Virus record (IMG/VR): IMGVR_UViG_3300044699_000057
Location: 1 to 47,713 of that record
Origin: a virus
Direction: 5' to 3' (one strand)
DNA length: 47,713 nt
Below are positions 37,188-46,168 of this stretch, one piece after another. The position numbers and the translations under genes are program-made. The notes under the pieces were generated by a model. That model searched no databases, was not told the DNA's origin, and saw only the letters and a program-made list of their open reading frames with translations. Within the stretch, counting starts at the first letter, position 1, and each line of letters begins with the position of its first letter.

Positions 37188-37874
37188 TTACGGAACCGCG
37201 GTCGCGCCACACGCCGCCGCCGGAGGCGCCAGTGTCGTCTCCTGCCCGTGGTACAGGTCGTTGACGTTCAGCGCGGTCAGCAGAGGCGCCGGAGCCGGCG
37301 CACTCGTGTTGATCACGTTGTACGGGCCGACACCCCACCCGTTACCCGGGTACACCGACCCGGTGATCACGAAGCTCAGGTTCTCGTTCCCGTACTCGAA
37401 GTCACCCCACTGGGTGTTCTTCAGGAACGGGAACAGCGAGTACCAGTAGGCCTTGGTGGTGGTGGTGCATGCCTGACCGGACTCGTCGGACCAAAGCTCG
37501 ATCGCCGACGCGAGATCACACGACCCGCCGGACCGGATGCGGAAACCGACAGTGTTCGGGGTGGGAGTCGCGTCGTCGAGGACGAGCGGCGCACCGGTGA
37601 TGATGTTGAAGATGTCCGGGTTCACCTCGCAGAAGGTGATCTCCAGGTCGATCCGCGACAGCTGCGCGCAGCCAGGCTCGTCGACACAGAGTTCACCCGC
37701 GGCGTTGATCACCGTGATCGGGTCGGTGCTCTCGTACTGCGGCGACGCGGCGACGGTGATGATCCCGGACGTCACCACCTTGGACGACGAACCGACGACG
37801 GGCACACCACACGCGTCGAGGCGTGTCACTCGCATGCGACGGGCGCGGACTACCTTCGGGCAGCGAGACGCCAT
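37188..37874 (-). CDS. probable major tail protein, 228 aa
   Basis: ATG at 37874; intact. ASRCPKVVRARRMRVTRLDA, CGVPVVGSSSKVVTSGIITV opens like actinophage tail tube proteins (Arg-Val-Thr-Arg-Leu-Asp-x-Cys-Gly...Val-Thr-Ser-Gly). SRIDLEITFCEVNPDIFNII, NTVGFRIRSGGSCDLASAIE, KAYWYSLFPFLKNTQWGDFE, SFVITGSVYPGNGWGVG complete the beta fold. Nine cysteines. It lies upstream of the connector genes, an unusual place for a tail tube gene, so some doubt remains. Confidence 0.65.
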   Translation of the reverse strand: MASRCPKVVRARRMRVTRLDACGVPVVGSSSKVVTSGIITVAASPQYESTDPITVINAAGELCVDEPGCAQLSRIDLEITFCEVNPDIFNIITGAPLVLDDATPTPNTVGFRIRSGGSCDLASAIELWSDESGQACTTTTKAYWYSLFPFLKNTQWGDFEYGNENLSFVITGSVYPGNGWGVGPYNVINTSAPAPAPLLTALNVNDLYHGQETTLAPPAAACGATAVP

Positions 37875-37876
37875 GA

Positions 37877-38104
37877 TCACACCTCCTTACGGGGACGGCC
37901 GCCACGCTTCGTGGTGACCTTCGATTCGCCAGCCGGGACGACGTCCGCCATCAGCCGGTGATACTCGTCCGCGACCGCGTCGGGGACGTCGAACGCCAGA
38001 CCGTTGTCTGTGTTCGTTCGGACCTGCGCCGGGTCATCGACCAGGGACAGAAGGTCGGCGGCTACCTGAGCGGCGTTGTCCGCGTCCGGGTAGACGAGCG
38101 TCAT
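37877..38104 (-). CDS. hypothetical structural-region protein, 75 aa
   Basis: ATG at 38104 overlaps the preceding stop. TLVYPDADNAAQVAADLLSL, LAFDVPDAVADEYHRLMADV then a basic, disordered tail (KVTTKRGGRPRKEV). Small acidic-to-basic protein between two virion genes; no family. The tail could bind nucleic acid. Confidence 0.6.
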   Translation of the reverse strand: MTLVYPDADNAAQVAADLLSLVDDPAQVRTNTDNGLAFDVPDAVADEYHRLMADVVPAGESKVTTKRGGRPRKEV

Positions 38105-38949
38105 CAGGGTGCCTCCAACGGGAGCTCGATCGCGAACACGGTCGGGCAGTCAGGTGCGATCACGTACTCGCGTTCAGCCAGAGCGACCATCTGGTTAGTC
38201 GTCCGGTTGAACGTCTGGTCAGGGGGCGGCGTGCCGATGTCCGCGGACCGCCACACGGTGACGTCGCCAGTCATGAACGCCCACACCGACCCGGGCGTAG
38301 CCGCCACGTTCGCCGGGCCAGTCGTCAGGTAGCCGGCGCCGAACGACCACACCGATCCGATCGGTGTCACGAGGTGCCCGGGGATGTCGGGCGTGTCAGG
38401 GCGGACGATCATGTTGCCGAACGCCGCTGCACCCTCCGCCGCCGTGTTGACGTGAATGGTGCCCTGGTATCCGTACGCTGCGTAGAACGCCGCCTCCAGG
38501 GCCGCCAGGCGGGCACCGAACGTGGTCAGGCCAGTCGCGACGACCGTCGCACCCATCAGCGTCAGAGCCGGCGCAGCGCCCACCCCGCCGCCGTCCCACA
38601 GGGCATGCTCTGCCTGCGTCTGCTCGCCAGCCATGAGGCGCGCCACAGCGCGTCGCTGCTGCTCCTGCGGCGTGCGTCCGACGGGCGAACACAGGACCGA
38701 CGCGTACGCGACGAACGGCTGAGCCGTGACGATCGGTGACAGGTCGGTGAGAGTCTTCGCGTCCTGCGCGGTCGGCGGGCATTCCGCCGTATACAGGCGA
38801 GCGATGCCGCACGTGTCGGGCTCGAACTCCACGCCGCCCGTGCGGGCGTGCACGTCGAGGTCGACGATACGGGCGGCGTTGAACAGGCCGTACCGGATCG
38901 GTCCCGCCGGTGGTGCGTCTACGTGAACCGGTGGTGTCGTGGCTGCCAT
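38104..38949 (-). CDS. virion structural protein of unknown role, 281 aa
   Basis: ATG at 38949 with GGGAGG nine bases upstream; intact. RYGLFNAARIVDLDVHARTG, IARLYTAECPPTAQDAKTLT, then LAALEAAFYAAYGYQGTIHV, HLVTPIGSVWSFGAGYLTTG, FMTGDVTVWRSADIG and MVALAEREYVIAPDCPTVFA. The last segment (Leu-Ala-Glu-Arg-x-Tyr-x-x-Ala-x-Asp-x-Pro) resembles C-terminal strands of HK97-fold proteins, but I cannot assign it. It directly follows the capsid gene and a hairpin, so it could be a second shell or decoration protein. Confidence 0.55.
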   Translation of the reverse strand: MAATTPPVHVDAPPAGPIRYGLFNAARIVDLDVHARTGGVEFEPDTCGIARLYTAECPPTAQDAKTLTDLSPIVTAQPFVAYASVLCSPVGRTPQEQQRRAVARLMAGEQTQAEHALWDGGGVGAAPALTLMGATVVATGLTTFGARLAALEAAFYAAYGYQGTIHVNTAAEGAAAFGNMIVRPDTPDIPGHLVTPIGSVWSFGAGYLTTGPANVAATPGSVWAFMTGDVTVWRSADIGTPPPDQTFNRTTNQMVALAEREYVIAPDCPTVFAIELPLEAP

Positions 38950-38975
38950 GCGCACTCACCTCCCTTCTGGGATGG

Positions 38976-39012
38976 GGTCCCGTCGCCGCGGACGCGGAGC
39001 GGCGACGGGACC
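38976..39012 (-). terminator. 14-bp hairpin after the capsid gene
   Basis: GGTCCCGTCGCCGC, nine-base loop, GCGGCGACGGGACC, beginning 15 bases after the capsid stop. The longest perfect stem in the window; no U tail. It likely ends most capsid transcripts or protects their 3' end. Confidence 0.7.
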
Positions 39013-39026
39013 GTTCAGGGGGTCGA

Positions 39027-40751
39027 TCAGGGGGCGCAGTCGAGGTCGATCGGGAGGCCGGTCGCACCCGACGGGCAGTTCAGCGCGGTGTAGAGGCGCA
39101 GGCCGGCGCACGGGTAGATGAGGTTCCACCCTTCCTCGAAGAACAGTTCCGTGTAGAGGTTCTGGGCGAGGTTCGTCGAGTCGTACACGTTGCGCAGGGT
39201 GATGACGTCCTGGCGGAGCATGACGACGGAGCCCGCGGGGAACGCCAGGAACTGCACCGTGGTCGGGAACGAAGTGACGTACGGCGCACCCGAACCCACC
39301 GACGGGGCGACGACGCCACCCCAGAAGTCCTGCCAGTCACGCACGAACTGCGGCCGGACGTTCCGCGCGGTGAACCACGCCATCAGGACAGCGTCCGTGG
39401 TGCCCGGGTCGCCGAACGCACGCCGGGTCTGGTCGGCGCGCAGCGATGCCAGCACCCACCGCGGGAGAACGATCTCGATCACAGCGTCGTCCGCGAGACC
39501 CTCGCGGTACCGGATGTCCGTCGCGGCGAGCTCCACCGCGGACAGGATCGCCGACGTCGACGGGTCACCGGCCGGGGTTGCGACGACAGTCGCAGCGCCC
39601 GCGGCGGTCACGAGAGCGGCGATCACCGCACGGTTCAGGCGGTGCCCGTGCGCGACCATCGCTCCGCGGCCCCACCGGGCCACGAGCTCCGGGTAGCCGC
39701 GCAGCTGGAGGAACGAGCCGGTGAGGCAGGTCACGGCGACGTTGAGGCGCGTGTCGTTGAACGTCGGGCAGGGGATCGCCGCGCAGGCCTTCGGCGTGTT
39801 CGCGATGACCTGCGCCTCGGTGAGGTTGGTGAAGGTGGTCGCCGCCATGAGCTGCGCGAACGTCGGCTCCTGCGTCCACCGGACACCACCGCGGGACACG
39901 GTTGCTTCGGGGAGCTCGATGAGCCCGTCGAGGGACTCCATCTCGCAGAGGTTGTAGTACGTCTCGGACGGGGCACACCATCCGGCGGCCGCGGTCAGAG
40001 ACACGCGCCGCTCGTTGCCCTTCGCGCGGCGCAGCGCGGAACGCTCCCACGCGGTGATCAGGTCACCGCCGTCGAGACGCGACTGAGACCGCACGGCGTC
40101 GATCACGCTCATGGCCTGCCGCGGGTCGTCCGCGTTGATGGTGAAGTTCGCGTCGGTCCGCTGAATCTGCATCAGGCCCAGGTCGGCGGACCGGGCACCG
40201 GCGCCGGCACGGCCAACGGACCGCATCCGCTCGTCGAGGACGTCGCCGATCTGGGAGAACGACGTGTACTCGCCGCCGGGGGTGATGCCCTTGACCAGGC
40301 CGTGGACGTCCGACGGGACGACCATGGCGAATGACACGCCGCGCCGCTCCGGCAGGGGCGCGTCGGCCGGGGTGACGGGCAGCTGCGCCACGGACGGGAC
40401 CGCGGGGCGTGCGGCGGGCGCGGGGACGGTCGACGCGAACTCGCCGAGACGGCTGCGCGCGGACTCGGACGCTGCGACGCGGTCAGCGCGGGCGCCGATC
40501 TCGTTGCGGGCCCGGGCGGCGCGCTCCATGCGGGCGGAGAACACGGCCTCATCGAACTGTGCGGCGTTGCTGGGGTCCGCGAGATCACGCGCGGCGGACA
40601 CCTCCGCGTCGATGACAGCGTGCAGCTGGTCGTCAGTGAGTTCGGTGAACTCGGCGGTGTCAGCTTCGGCGGTGGTCTGTACGGCGGTCGGCTCGACGAC
40701 CGGCGTGGTCACGGTCTCGGTTGTGCTCTCGGGGCCCGGGGTCTCAGCCAC
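39027..40751 (-). CDS. major capsid protein with scaffolding-like N-terminus, 574 aa
   Basis: GTG at 40751 chosen for AAGAAAGGGGGGG just upstream (an in-frame TTG at 40805 is weaker). Residues 1-170 are charged and helical (LTDDQLHAVIDAEVSAARDL, RMERAARARNEIGARADRVA), like the delta scaffolding domain of HK97-type capsids. SFAMVVPSDVHGLVKGITPG starts the shell region; QIGDVLDERMRSVGRAGAGA, LVARWGRGAMVAHGHRLNRA, IEIVLPRWVLASLRADQTRR, FPAGSVVMLRQDVITLRNVY and LYTELFFEEGWNLIYPC follow. The protease gene lies upstream in the usual order. Intact. Confidence 0.88.
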   Translation of the reverse strand: MAETPGPESTTETVTTPVVEPTAVQTTAEADTAEFTELTDDQLHAVIDAEVSAARDLADPSNAAQFDEAVFSARMERAARARNEIGARADRVAASESARSRLGEFASTVPAPAARPAVPSVAQLPVTPADAPLPERRGVSFAMVVPSDVHGLVKGITPGGEYTSFSQIGDVLDERMRSVGRAGAGARSADLGLMQIQRTDANFTINADDPRQAMSVIDAVRSQSRLDGGDLITAWERSALRRAKGNERRVSLTAAAGWCAPSETYYNLCEMESLDGLIELPEATVSRGGVRWTQEPTFAQLMAATTFTNLTEAQVIANTPKACAAIPCPTFNDTRLNVAVTCLTGSFLQLRGYPELVARWGRGAMVAHGHRLNRAVIAALVTAAGAATVVATPAGDPSTSAILSAVELAATDIRYREGLADDAVIEIVLPRWVLASLRADQTRRAFGDPGTTDAVLMAWFTARNVRPQFVRDWQDFWGGVVAPSVGSGAPYVTSFPTTVQFLAFPAGSVVMLRQDVITLRNVYDSTNLAQNLYTELFFEEGWNLIYPCAGLRLYTALNCPSGATGLPIDLDCAP

Positions 40752-40827
40752 AGCGCCCCCCCTTTCTTCAGGTGGGATTCGCTGCGGTCCGGCTGCGCCC
40801 GACAACCGCTATGAAGTTACGTCACGG

Positions 40828-40836
40828 ATAGTAGCA
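40828..40836 (-). promoter_or_regulatory. extended -10 promoter-like site for the capsid gene
   Basis: Minus strand TGCTACTAT (40836-40828) within CGGTGCTACTAT, an extended -10 (TGnTAnnaT) like CGGTGCTACAGT at 8375-8386. No good -35 is visible. It lies between the hairpin at 40855-40885 and the capsid start, which suggests a dedicated capsid transcript. Confidence 0.4.
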
Positions 40837-40854
40837 CCGTGCAGCTACATGGGT

Positions 40855-40885
40855 AGAGCCCCGGGCGACCGACACCCGGGGCTCT
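40855..40885 (-). terminator. 11-bp hairpin before the capsid promoter
   Basis: AGAGCCCCGGG, nine-base loop, CCCGGGGCTCT, 29 bases after the stop at 40915. Together with the promoter-like site and the hairpin at 38976 it isolates the capsid gene from its neighbours. Confidence 0.65.
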
Positions 40886-40914
40886 GAGACACAACCCTCA
40901 CACTCGCGTACAGG

Positions 40915-41157
40915 TTACCCGGCGGGTGCCGGGATGGGAACGTCCGCGACGCTCGTATACACGGTGGCCCCGTCCGGTATCTGGGGGTTACCGATGGCGG
41001 ACACGACCGGGATCGTTGACCTGTCGGGTGGCGTGTTCACCTCACGTACCCGGCGGGCAACGGAAATGTCCGACGCGTACGCGACACCGACCCCGTCCTC
41101 CGTAGGCCACGTGATCTTGTACACCATCGTTGCCGACGAATTGCACCCACAGCCCAT
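40915..41157 (-). CDS. small structural-region protein, 80 aa
   Basis: ATG at 41157 overlaps the preceding stop. MGCGCNSSATMVYKITWPTE, DGVGVAYASDISVARRVREV, IPVVSAIGNPQIPDGATVYT. Two N-terminal cysteines, then a beta-rich body. Small proteins of this form often lie between protease and capsid genes in actinophages. Function unknown. Intact. Confidence 0.65.
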   Translation of the reverse strand: MGCGCNSSATMVYKITWPTEDGVGVAYASDISVARRVREVNTPPDRSTIPVVSAIGNPQIPDGATVYTSVADVPIPAPAG

Positions 41158-43003
41158 CAGTCCACCACCGCCCCCTCCTGCTCGAACAGGCGCAGCCTGG
41201 CACGCGCCGAAGCCATCGCCTTGTCCGCCTCCACCGGTCCGTCCTCCGGGGCCGGCTCGACAGCGAACGCGTTCGCGAGCATCCCCCGCACGCACGACTC
41301 CGCCACCTCATACGGCGGCAGGTCCACGCCACCGACCGTGACACTGATCGTCGGCCACGCCACCCCCGCCGCCTCGAACTCCGCCCGCAGGTCCGCACCG
41401 ACCGGCGCCTGAGCGAACGCAGGCTCGGACGGCGGCGAGGGGAAGGAATCTTCGGCTCCGGGTCGGCGGACGCGAGGAGCGGCCGCAGCTCCTCCGCCAG
41501 CTCGGCGAGGTACTTCTCCCGCGACGGGCGACGCGGCGGCGCAGCACACGCCACGAGGGAGTACACGTGGCCATCCGCCACCAGCGACCGGGCCCGCACC
41601 ACGGGAACCCGGGCGTGTTCACCGCGTGGAACGCGATCGCCTCCAGGTTCCCGCCGATGTACCGCCAGTCACCCGACAGAGGGGACCGGCGCAGCGCCCG
41701 GATCTGCCCGGGCGTGGCTTCCGGGATGATCGCTCCCGCCACCCAGATACCGAACTGGTCCTCACCGGCGGTCACCGTGGCCACCGCGGTGCCGGCATCG
41801 TCGTAGTGCTCGGCGGCGGCGGCGTAGCCGAGACGCTCATCGGCGTGCCCGCCGCCGACAGTGAGGTTGCCCGTCGCGTACACGCCCTCATCGGTGAGGG
41901 TGGCGCCGACCATGAAGTTGGCATAGCCGGTGCGGGACCGGGGCGGCTTCTGCCCCGGGATGCCGACGTGGATCTGCTCCCAGTCAGCGGCGTGCCCGAA
42001 CACCCGGCCGTCGTCCGTGATCGTGAGCGGGGTGAGCTCAGTCAGCTGCGGGTCAGCGAACCACGCCGCCGGGGGAACCTCCGGGGCGACGACGGACGCC
42101 ACGAGGGAGAACGGCGCCTCGATCGTGTCGTCACCCATCGCCTTAGCGATCCTGCCGTACAGCCCCGACACGACCTTCTTAAGGGCGTCCTGGTCCGCGG
42201 CCGGAATGTCAGCCCCGCCACGCGCCCCGTTCAGGACACCGGCGACCGCGTACACGCCGCGCGGAATGAGACGCAGCTCACCGTCAACGACGTCCGCTAC
42301 GCCGAGCTTGTAGGCGCCCACGGTCTCCGGGTCAGCGTCAGGGTCCTGCCACAGGAACGCCCGCGCGTACTTGTCCCACGCCGAAGCGGGCGCGTCCGCC
42401 TGGTCGATGCCGGCCCACGCGGCGACGCGCTTCGCTGCGCCCGGGCCATCCCACTTCGGGTCATTGTCGGCAACCGGGACGGTGTCCCATCCACTGCGCC
42501 GCACACCTGCCGCTGTCAGTCCCACGCTGTCACCCTCTCCGATCCGCAGGTCGGGGAACGCCTGCACTGCGACGAGGGTGACCTTCGAGAACTCGAAGTC
42601 GGTGTACACGCACACCTCGCGGTACGGCGTACCTTCCTCGTACATGCCGTCGACGTAGTCACCCTCGCCTCCGCCGAGCGGCCCGCCATTCGATCATGCA
42701 CCCGGCGGACTGCATCGACGGGTACACGACACCGCTGTCTACGAGGGACCGGGCGCCGGACACCTCGGGGATCGTCGCCGCGTCGAGCCACTCGCCGGTT
42801 GCCCACACGGTGCCGTCGCCGAGCACCTCGACCCGGTCGATCGTGGCGACCGTCACGGCCTTGTCGTGTCCCTCGTCGGTGTACTTCTGCCAGTCCATCG
42901 GCAGGGGCAGGCCGCGGACCGTGAACCCCTCGTCGGACACGATTCCGCCCGTCGGACGTCTCGGCATTGAGCCGGCCGACCGGCCGCTCCACCTGTCAGC
43001 CAT
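41157..43003 (-). CDS. capsid maturation protease (frameshifted)
   Basis: ATG at 43003 after AAGGGTG. About 615 residues. N-terminal part EGFTVRGLPLPMDWQKYTDE, VATIDRVEVLGDGTVWATGE, GVVYPSMQSAGCMIEW; across an indel at about 42665 EVCVYTDFEFSKVTLVAVQA; middle AAKRVAAWAGIDQADAPASA; then WEQIHVGIPGQKPPRSRTGY, ERLGYAAAAEHYDDAGTAVA, GIWVAGAIIPEATPGQIRAL, RRSPLSGDWRYIGGNLEAIA. This last block is the hallmark of actinophage prohead proteases. Indels at about 41600 and 41435 precede a helical tail. It would cleave the capsid N-terminus. Confidence 0.8.
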
Positions 43004-43284
43004 GGGTGACACCCTTCTGCGTGAGCATGTCGACGTACCGGCGGATCCGGTCGTTCTTCTCGTCCGTGCTGTGACCCGTCCCCACGTGGCGTGCCCCACG
43101 GTGACGTGATCGAACAGGTCGAGATCGTCGGGCGAGACGTGCCACGACACCTGCCCGGTCGGCAACGTGACGAACAGACGGGCCAGTCAGGCTCGTTCGG
43201 TCGGCGCCGTGCACGAAACCGACGGGTTGACCGCTGCAAGGTAAGCGCTCAGGTGCGCCCGGTCGCGGTACGGGTTGTCTGCCA
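42996..43284 (-). CDS. small head-region protein, about 96 aa (frameshifted)
   Basis: GTG at 43284 after AGGGAGAGATA, overlapping the preceding stop. VADNPYRDRAHLSAYLAAVN, PSVSCTAPT, then NEPDWPV and LPTGQVSWHVSPDDLDLFDH, VTVGHATWG, ending DRIRRYVDMLTQKGVTHG. The Pro-x-Gly-Gln-x-x-Trp-His...Asp-Leu-Asp-Leu-Phe pattern occurs in an uncharacterised actinobacterial family. An apparent in-frame TGA at about 43187 is caused by two compensating indels; a neighbouring frame supplies EPDWPV. Confidence 0.65.
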
Positions 43285-44028
43285 CTATCTCTCCCTGTCT
43301 GCTGCGCTCACGGACAGTGTGCACCGGCATTGGATGACGTTCCCGGCTGAGCCTCGGGGGTCGCCGGGAACTGGAGCGTCTCATTGTCGACGCGGAACGG
43401 TTCGGTGAGTGGCACCGTCTGGCCATCGGCGGCGCGTGTGGGACGGCCGTGTGGTGTCCGATGCGGGGCCGCGGACGGTGGCGTGCCACGTCTTGACCAT
43501 GGGGCGGCGTTCGGTGATCTGTTTGCTGCGCCCCGCCGCGAGGGTGCCGGCGTTGAGTGCGGCCATGGTTTCGGTGCGGGCGACGACCACGGCCCGTTGT
43601 CCCACCAGTCGTTGCCGGTGACGGTGAGGATCTCCTTCGACTTGCCGGGCGAGTTCGGTGATGGCTGTCCGGCGTCGAGTCCTTTGGCGAGGTGTCGGCG
43701 ATGCGCCGGTAGACCTGGTCGGGGGTTCCGGTCATGCGGTTGTGGATGGCGTTCAAGTAGTCCGTCACGTAGTGCGACTGGTCGAATGCGTCTGGGGGTG
43801 GCTGGCCGGTGACCTTCCGGTACGAGCCGCGCAGCAACCACCAAGGATCGACGGCCGCACATGCACCGTCAGCTGTTCCACCCACAGCCCCTCCGCGGAG
43901 AGGACCATGCTCGCGTCCGGCGGAGCCCCAGCCTGACGGAACGGCGCCATCAACCCGCCCCGTCACGGCCCCTGTCCAGCCCCGCGCAGCGTCAAGCCAC
44001 GACCGGCCCACCACATCCTCATCCCCAT
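43284..44028 (-). CDS. Mu gpF-like head morphogenesis protein (frameshifted)
   Basis: ATG at 44028 overlaps the portal stop (TGATG). About 248 residues. Readable: DEDVVGRSWLDAARGWTGAV, then PDASMVLSAEGLWVEQLTVH, DPWWLLRGSYRKVTGQPPPD, YVTDYLNAIHNRMTGTPDQV, then RAVVVARTETMAALNAGTLA, GRSKQITERRPMVKTWHATV, AADGQTVPLTEPFRVDNETL and NVIQCRCTLSV. The Ala-Arg-Thr-Glu-Thr segment, the Lys-Thr-Trp block and the final Gln-Cys-Arg-Cys-Thr-Leu are diagnostic for the gpF/SPP1 gp7 family. TAG at 43284. Confidence 0.8.
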
Positions 44029-45784
44029 CACAGCGACCCCATCCACACTCCGCCAGGAGCCCATCACTGTGCGGCGTGCCCGTCGCGAGCAGCCCGTTCG
44101 TGTAGTCGTCGAGGCGCAGCCTGGCGGACAGCTCCGGGATGTGCCGCCACGCCCCCCTCCAACAGGCCCGTGTGACGGTCCGGATCCGGGCGCACCCCTG
44201 GTGTACACTGCGCCGCCGGAACGTCCGCGTACTCGTCCTTGAGGCGGCGCGTGTTAGCATTGCGGTTCCCGGCACGCTCCAACGCGTGGAGCACGGCGAG
44301 TGACGCCACCTGAAGCTCAGCCTGCGGGGCGCGTTCGATCGCCAGCCGGCGCGCACCGCCCGTGACCGCTGCCTGCTCCTGGGTCGGCGGCGCCGCCGTG
44401 GTGCCCGTTGTTCGAAGCCGAGAACACGGCGCAGCACCTCCTGTTCGAACAGGCTCGGCGCACCGTCACGAGCCGCGTGGCGAGCGCCACACGCCGCCTC
44501 CTCATCGGACGGCCCGTACTCTGCCGGCACCGACAGCATGATCAATGCAGCCTCCGGGGTGATCAGCCCACGGTCGAGAAGCTCGATCACGCGCTCCAAC
44601 GGATCCGGCTGAGAGATGATCGTCGACCCGTCGAACGCCAGCATGTACGAGCCCGACGTCGTCGATGCCCCGTGGCGCAGCATCGGGTAGAAGTACGCGG
44701 AGGTGAGGGCCGTCCGCGATCGCGTCGAGGGCCGGCAGGAGGTGCGTGCGGTACGTCTCCTCTGCCACCTGCCAGGCTGACCAGTGGTTCGAGTCGCCCA
44801 TGCCCTCAAGGACTTCCCTCGGAAGGTTGAGGCCACCGGCGACGCGGCCGATTGCTTTCCTCGCGAGCTCGGTGACTTCCTTGTTCAGCTCGCTGTCGAA
44901 CTTGATCAGCTTGAACGCGTTCGGCGAACTCTGACGGACCTCGACAACGAGAGGGACCTGAGCCGCCGCCGAACCCGGTTCCTGTAGGGAGCGGCGCATG
45001 GACTCGGCGAGTGACGTCATGAACGACGCTGTTCTCTTTCCGCTTCGCTGTCGTCCCGTTCCTGGAAGTCCGCTTCCTGCGGATGACGAACACGCCGGCG
45101 CCAACCAAGCGCGAGTCAAGGCGCGGCGATGTTCTGTGAGGACTTCTCGATCTCGCGGAGGGTGGGGAGTAGCGACCGGACGGGCGAGTCAGCGCAGTAC
45201 TGGAGCTGCGGGTGACGCGTCCACACCCGGATGACCTTGTTGCCCTCGACCAGGGTTACGGGCTGCCCGGTGTCCGGGTGAACGAACTCGATCGACTTGC
45301 CGGACTGCATGAGCTGCGCTCGTGGAGATGACGAGCCACTCGTCTACCGGCGTCGTCGCCGCGCTCGGCGGCCCGCCGCGAGTTCCTCGGGGGTTCGCTG
45401 TCGGACGATGACGTACACCTCGCCCGCGACCTCAAGGTTCTTCACCATCAGGGTCACGTTTCTGTGACCTGCGGATCGGGCCGCGAGAACGGCGTTAGCG
45501 ACGTCCTGTACGTCCTGGTTTTCCGCTGCGCCCGTGGGCCGGCCCGTGTCCGGGTCGATCGTCGCTGCGTACAGGGTGGCCTGCCCGCACGCGTTGCCCT
45601 TCCACGTGACGCCGTAGTTCAGCTCGCCGCAGATGTCGAACTGACGCCATGCTTCCATCTGCCAGCGGCGGTCGCCGACGGGCAGTGGCGCCCATCCCTG
45701 GGCGCCGTTGAACGAGATGAGGGCGGCGGAGGAGACGAGACTACGGCGTCGCTGTACGGGCTTTGCCTTGCGGAGGGATGCCAT
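44028..45784 (-). CDS. portal protein (frameshifted)
   Basis: ATG at 45784 after GGAGACTG. About 585 residues. Begins MASLRKAKPVQRRRSLVSSA, WQMEAWRQFDICGELNYGVT, then TLMVKNLEVAGEVYVIVRQR, IEFVHPDTGQPVTLVEGNKV, RVWTRHPQLQYCADSPVRSL, then FKLIKFDSELNKEVTELARK, VAGGLNLPREVLEGMGDSNH, WSAWQVAEETYRTHLLPALD, TSAYFYPMLRHGAS and EVLRRVLGFEQRA. Leu-Asn-Leu-Pro-x-Glu-x-Leu...Asn-His-Trp-Ser-Ala-Trp is the portal signature of this phage group. At least seven indels, for example near 45360, 45110, 44715 and 44270. The portal forms the DNA entry ring of the head. Confidence 0.88.
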
Positions 45785-46077
45785 CAGTCTCCGTCCCGGG
45801 ATGCGATAAGGCCGATGACCTCGGCTACTGCCATGGCACATAAGTGGCACCTGTAGCCACGGAGAGTCACGCCAATGCCAGGCTGCGGACAGGGTCACGC
45901 ACGCCACCCACAGCCCCGTACACCACGAGCACGTGATGACGTAAGCGGACAAGCTGAGAGGGTCGAGCTTGTTGATCACCACAGGCGTGGCGCCTCGAAG
46001 ATGCGATCTGTCGTGATCAGCCGCGTGGATCCTGGCACCGCCAGTGCGGCTATCAGCATCAGGAAGGGGGAGATCAT
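45784..46077 (-). CDS. DUF1360-like membrane protein, about 97 aa
   Basis: ATG at 46077; TGA overlaps the portal ATG (TGATG). ISPFLMLIAALAVPGSTRLI, TTDRIFEAPRLWVINKLDPL, YVITCSWCTGLWVACVTLSA, AWHWRDSPWLQVPL, then across a short frameshifted stretch MAVAEVIGLIASRDGD. The Arg-Leu-Ile-Thr-x-Asp, Pro-Arg and Cys-x-Trp-Cys-x-Gly-Leu-Trp motifs are those of DUF1360. Three hydrophobic segments. Two compensating indels near 45860. A membrane protein between terminase and portal is uncommon but recurs in actinophages. Confidence 0.75.
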
Positions 46078-46107
46078 GCCGCCATGATGCACGGGAGGGC
46101 ATGGAAC

Positions 46108-46148
46108 GGCCCCGTACGGGGGGTGTGTGGGGAAGCACCGTACGGGCC
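46108..46148. repeat. inverted repeat between terminase and DUF1360 genes
   Basis: GGCCCCGTACGG (46108-46119) and CCGTACGGGCC (46138-46148) pair almost fully around an 18-base loop that contains GGGTGTGTGGGG. It is placed 20 bases after the terminase stop. It could be a terminator or a protein-binding site; the loop resembles half of the iteron at 15635. Confidence 0.5.
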
Positions 46149-46168
46149 GGATGGAGCGCTCTGCCAGG

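Noticed and set aside
43180-43192. In-frame TGA in the small head protein as a possible recoded stop
   Set aside because: A neighbouring frame gives NEPDWPV, the expected family sequence, so two nearby indels explain it better than recoding.
44028-45784. Programmed frameshifting to explain the broken portal and other genes
   Set aside because: There are far too many breaks, without slippery sites, and the two copies of the terminase region disagree with each other. Sequencing error is simpler.
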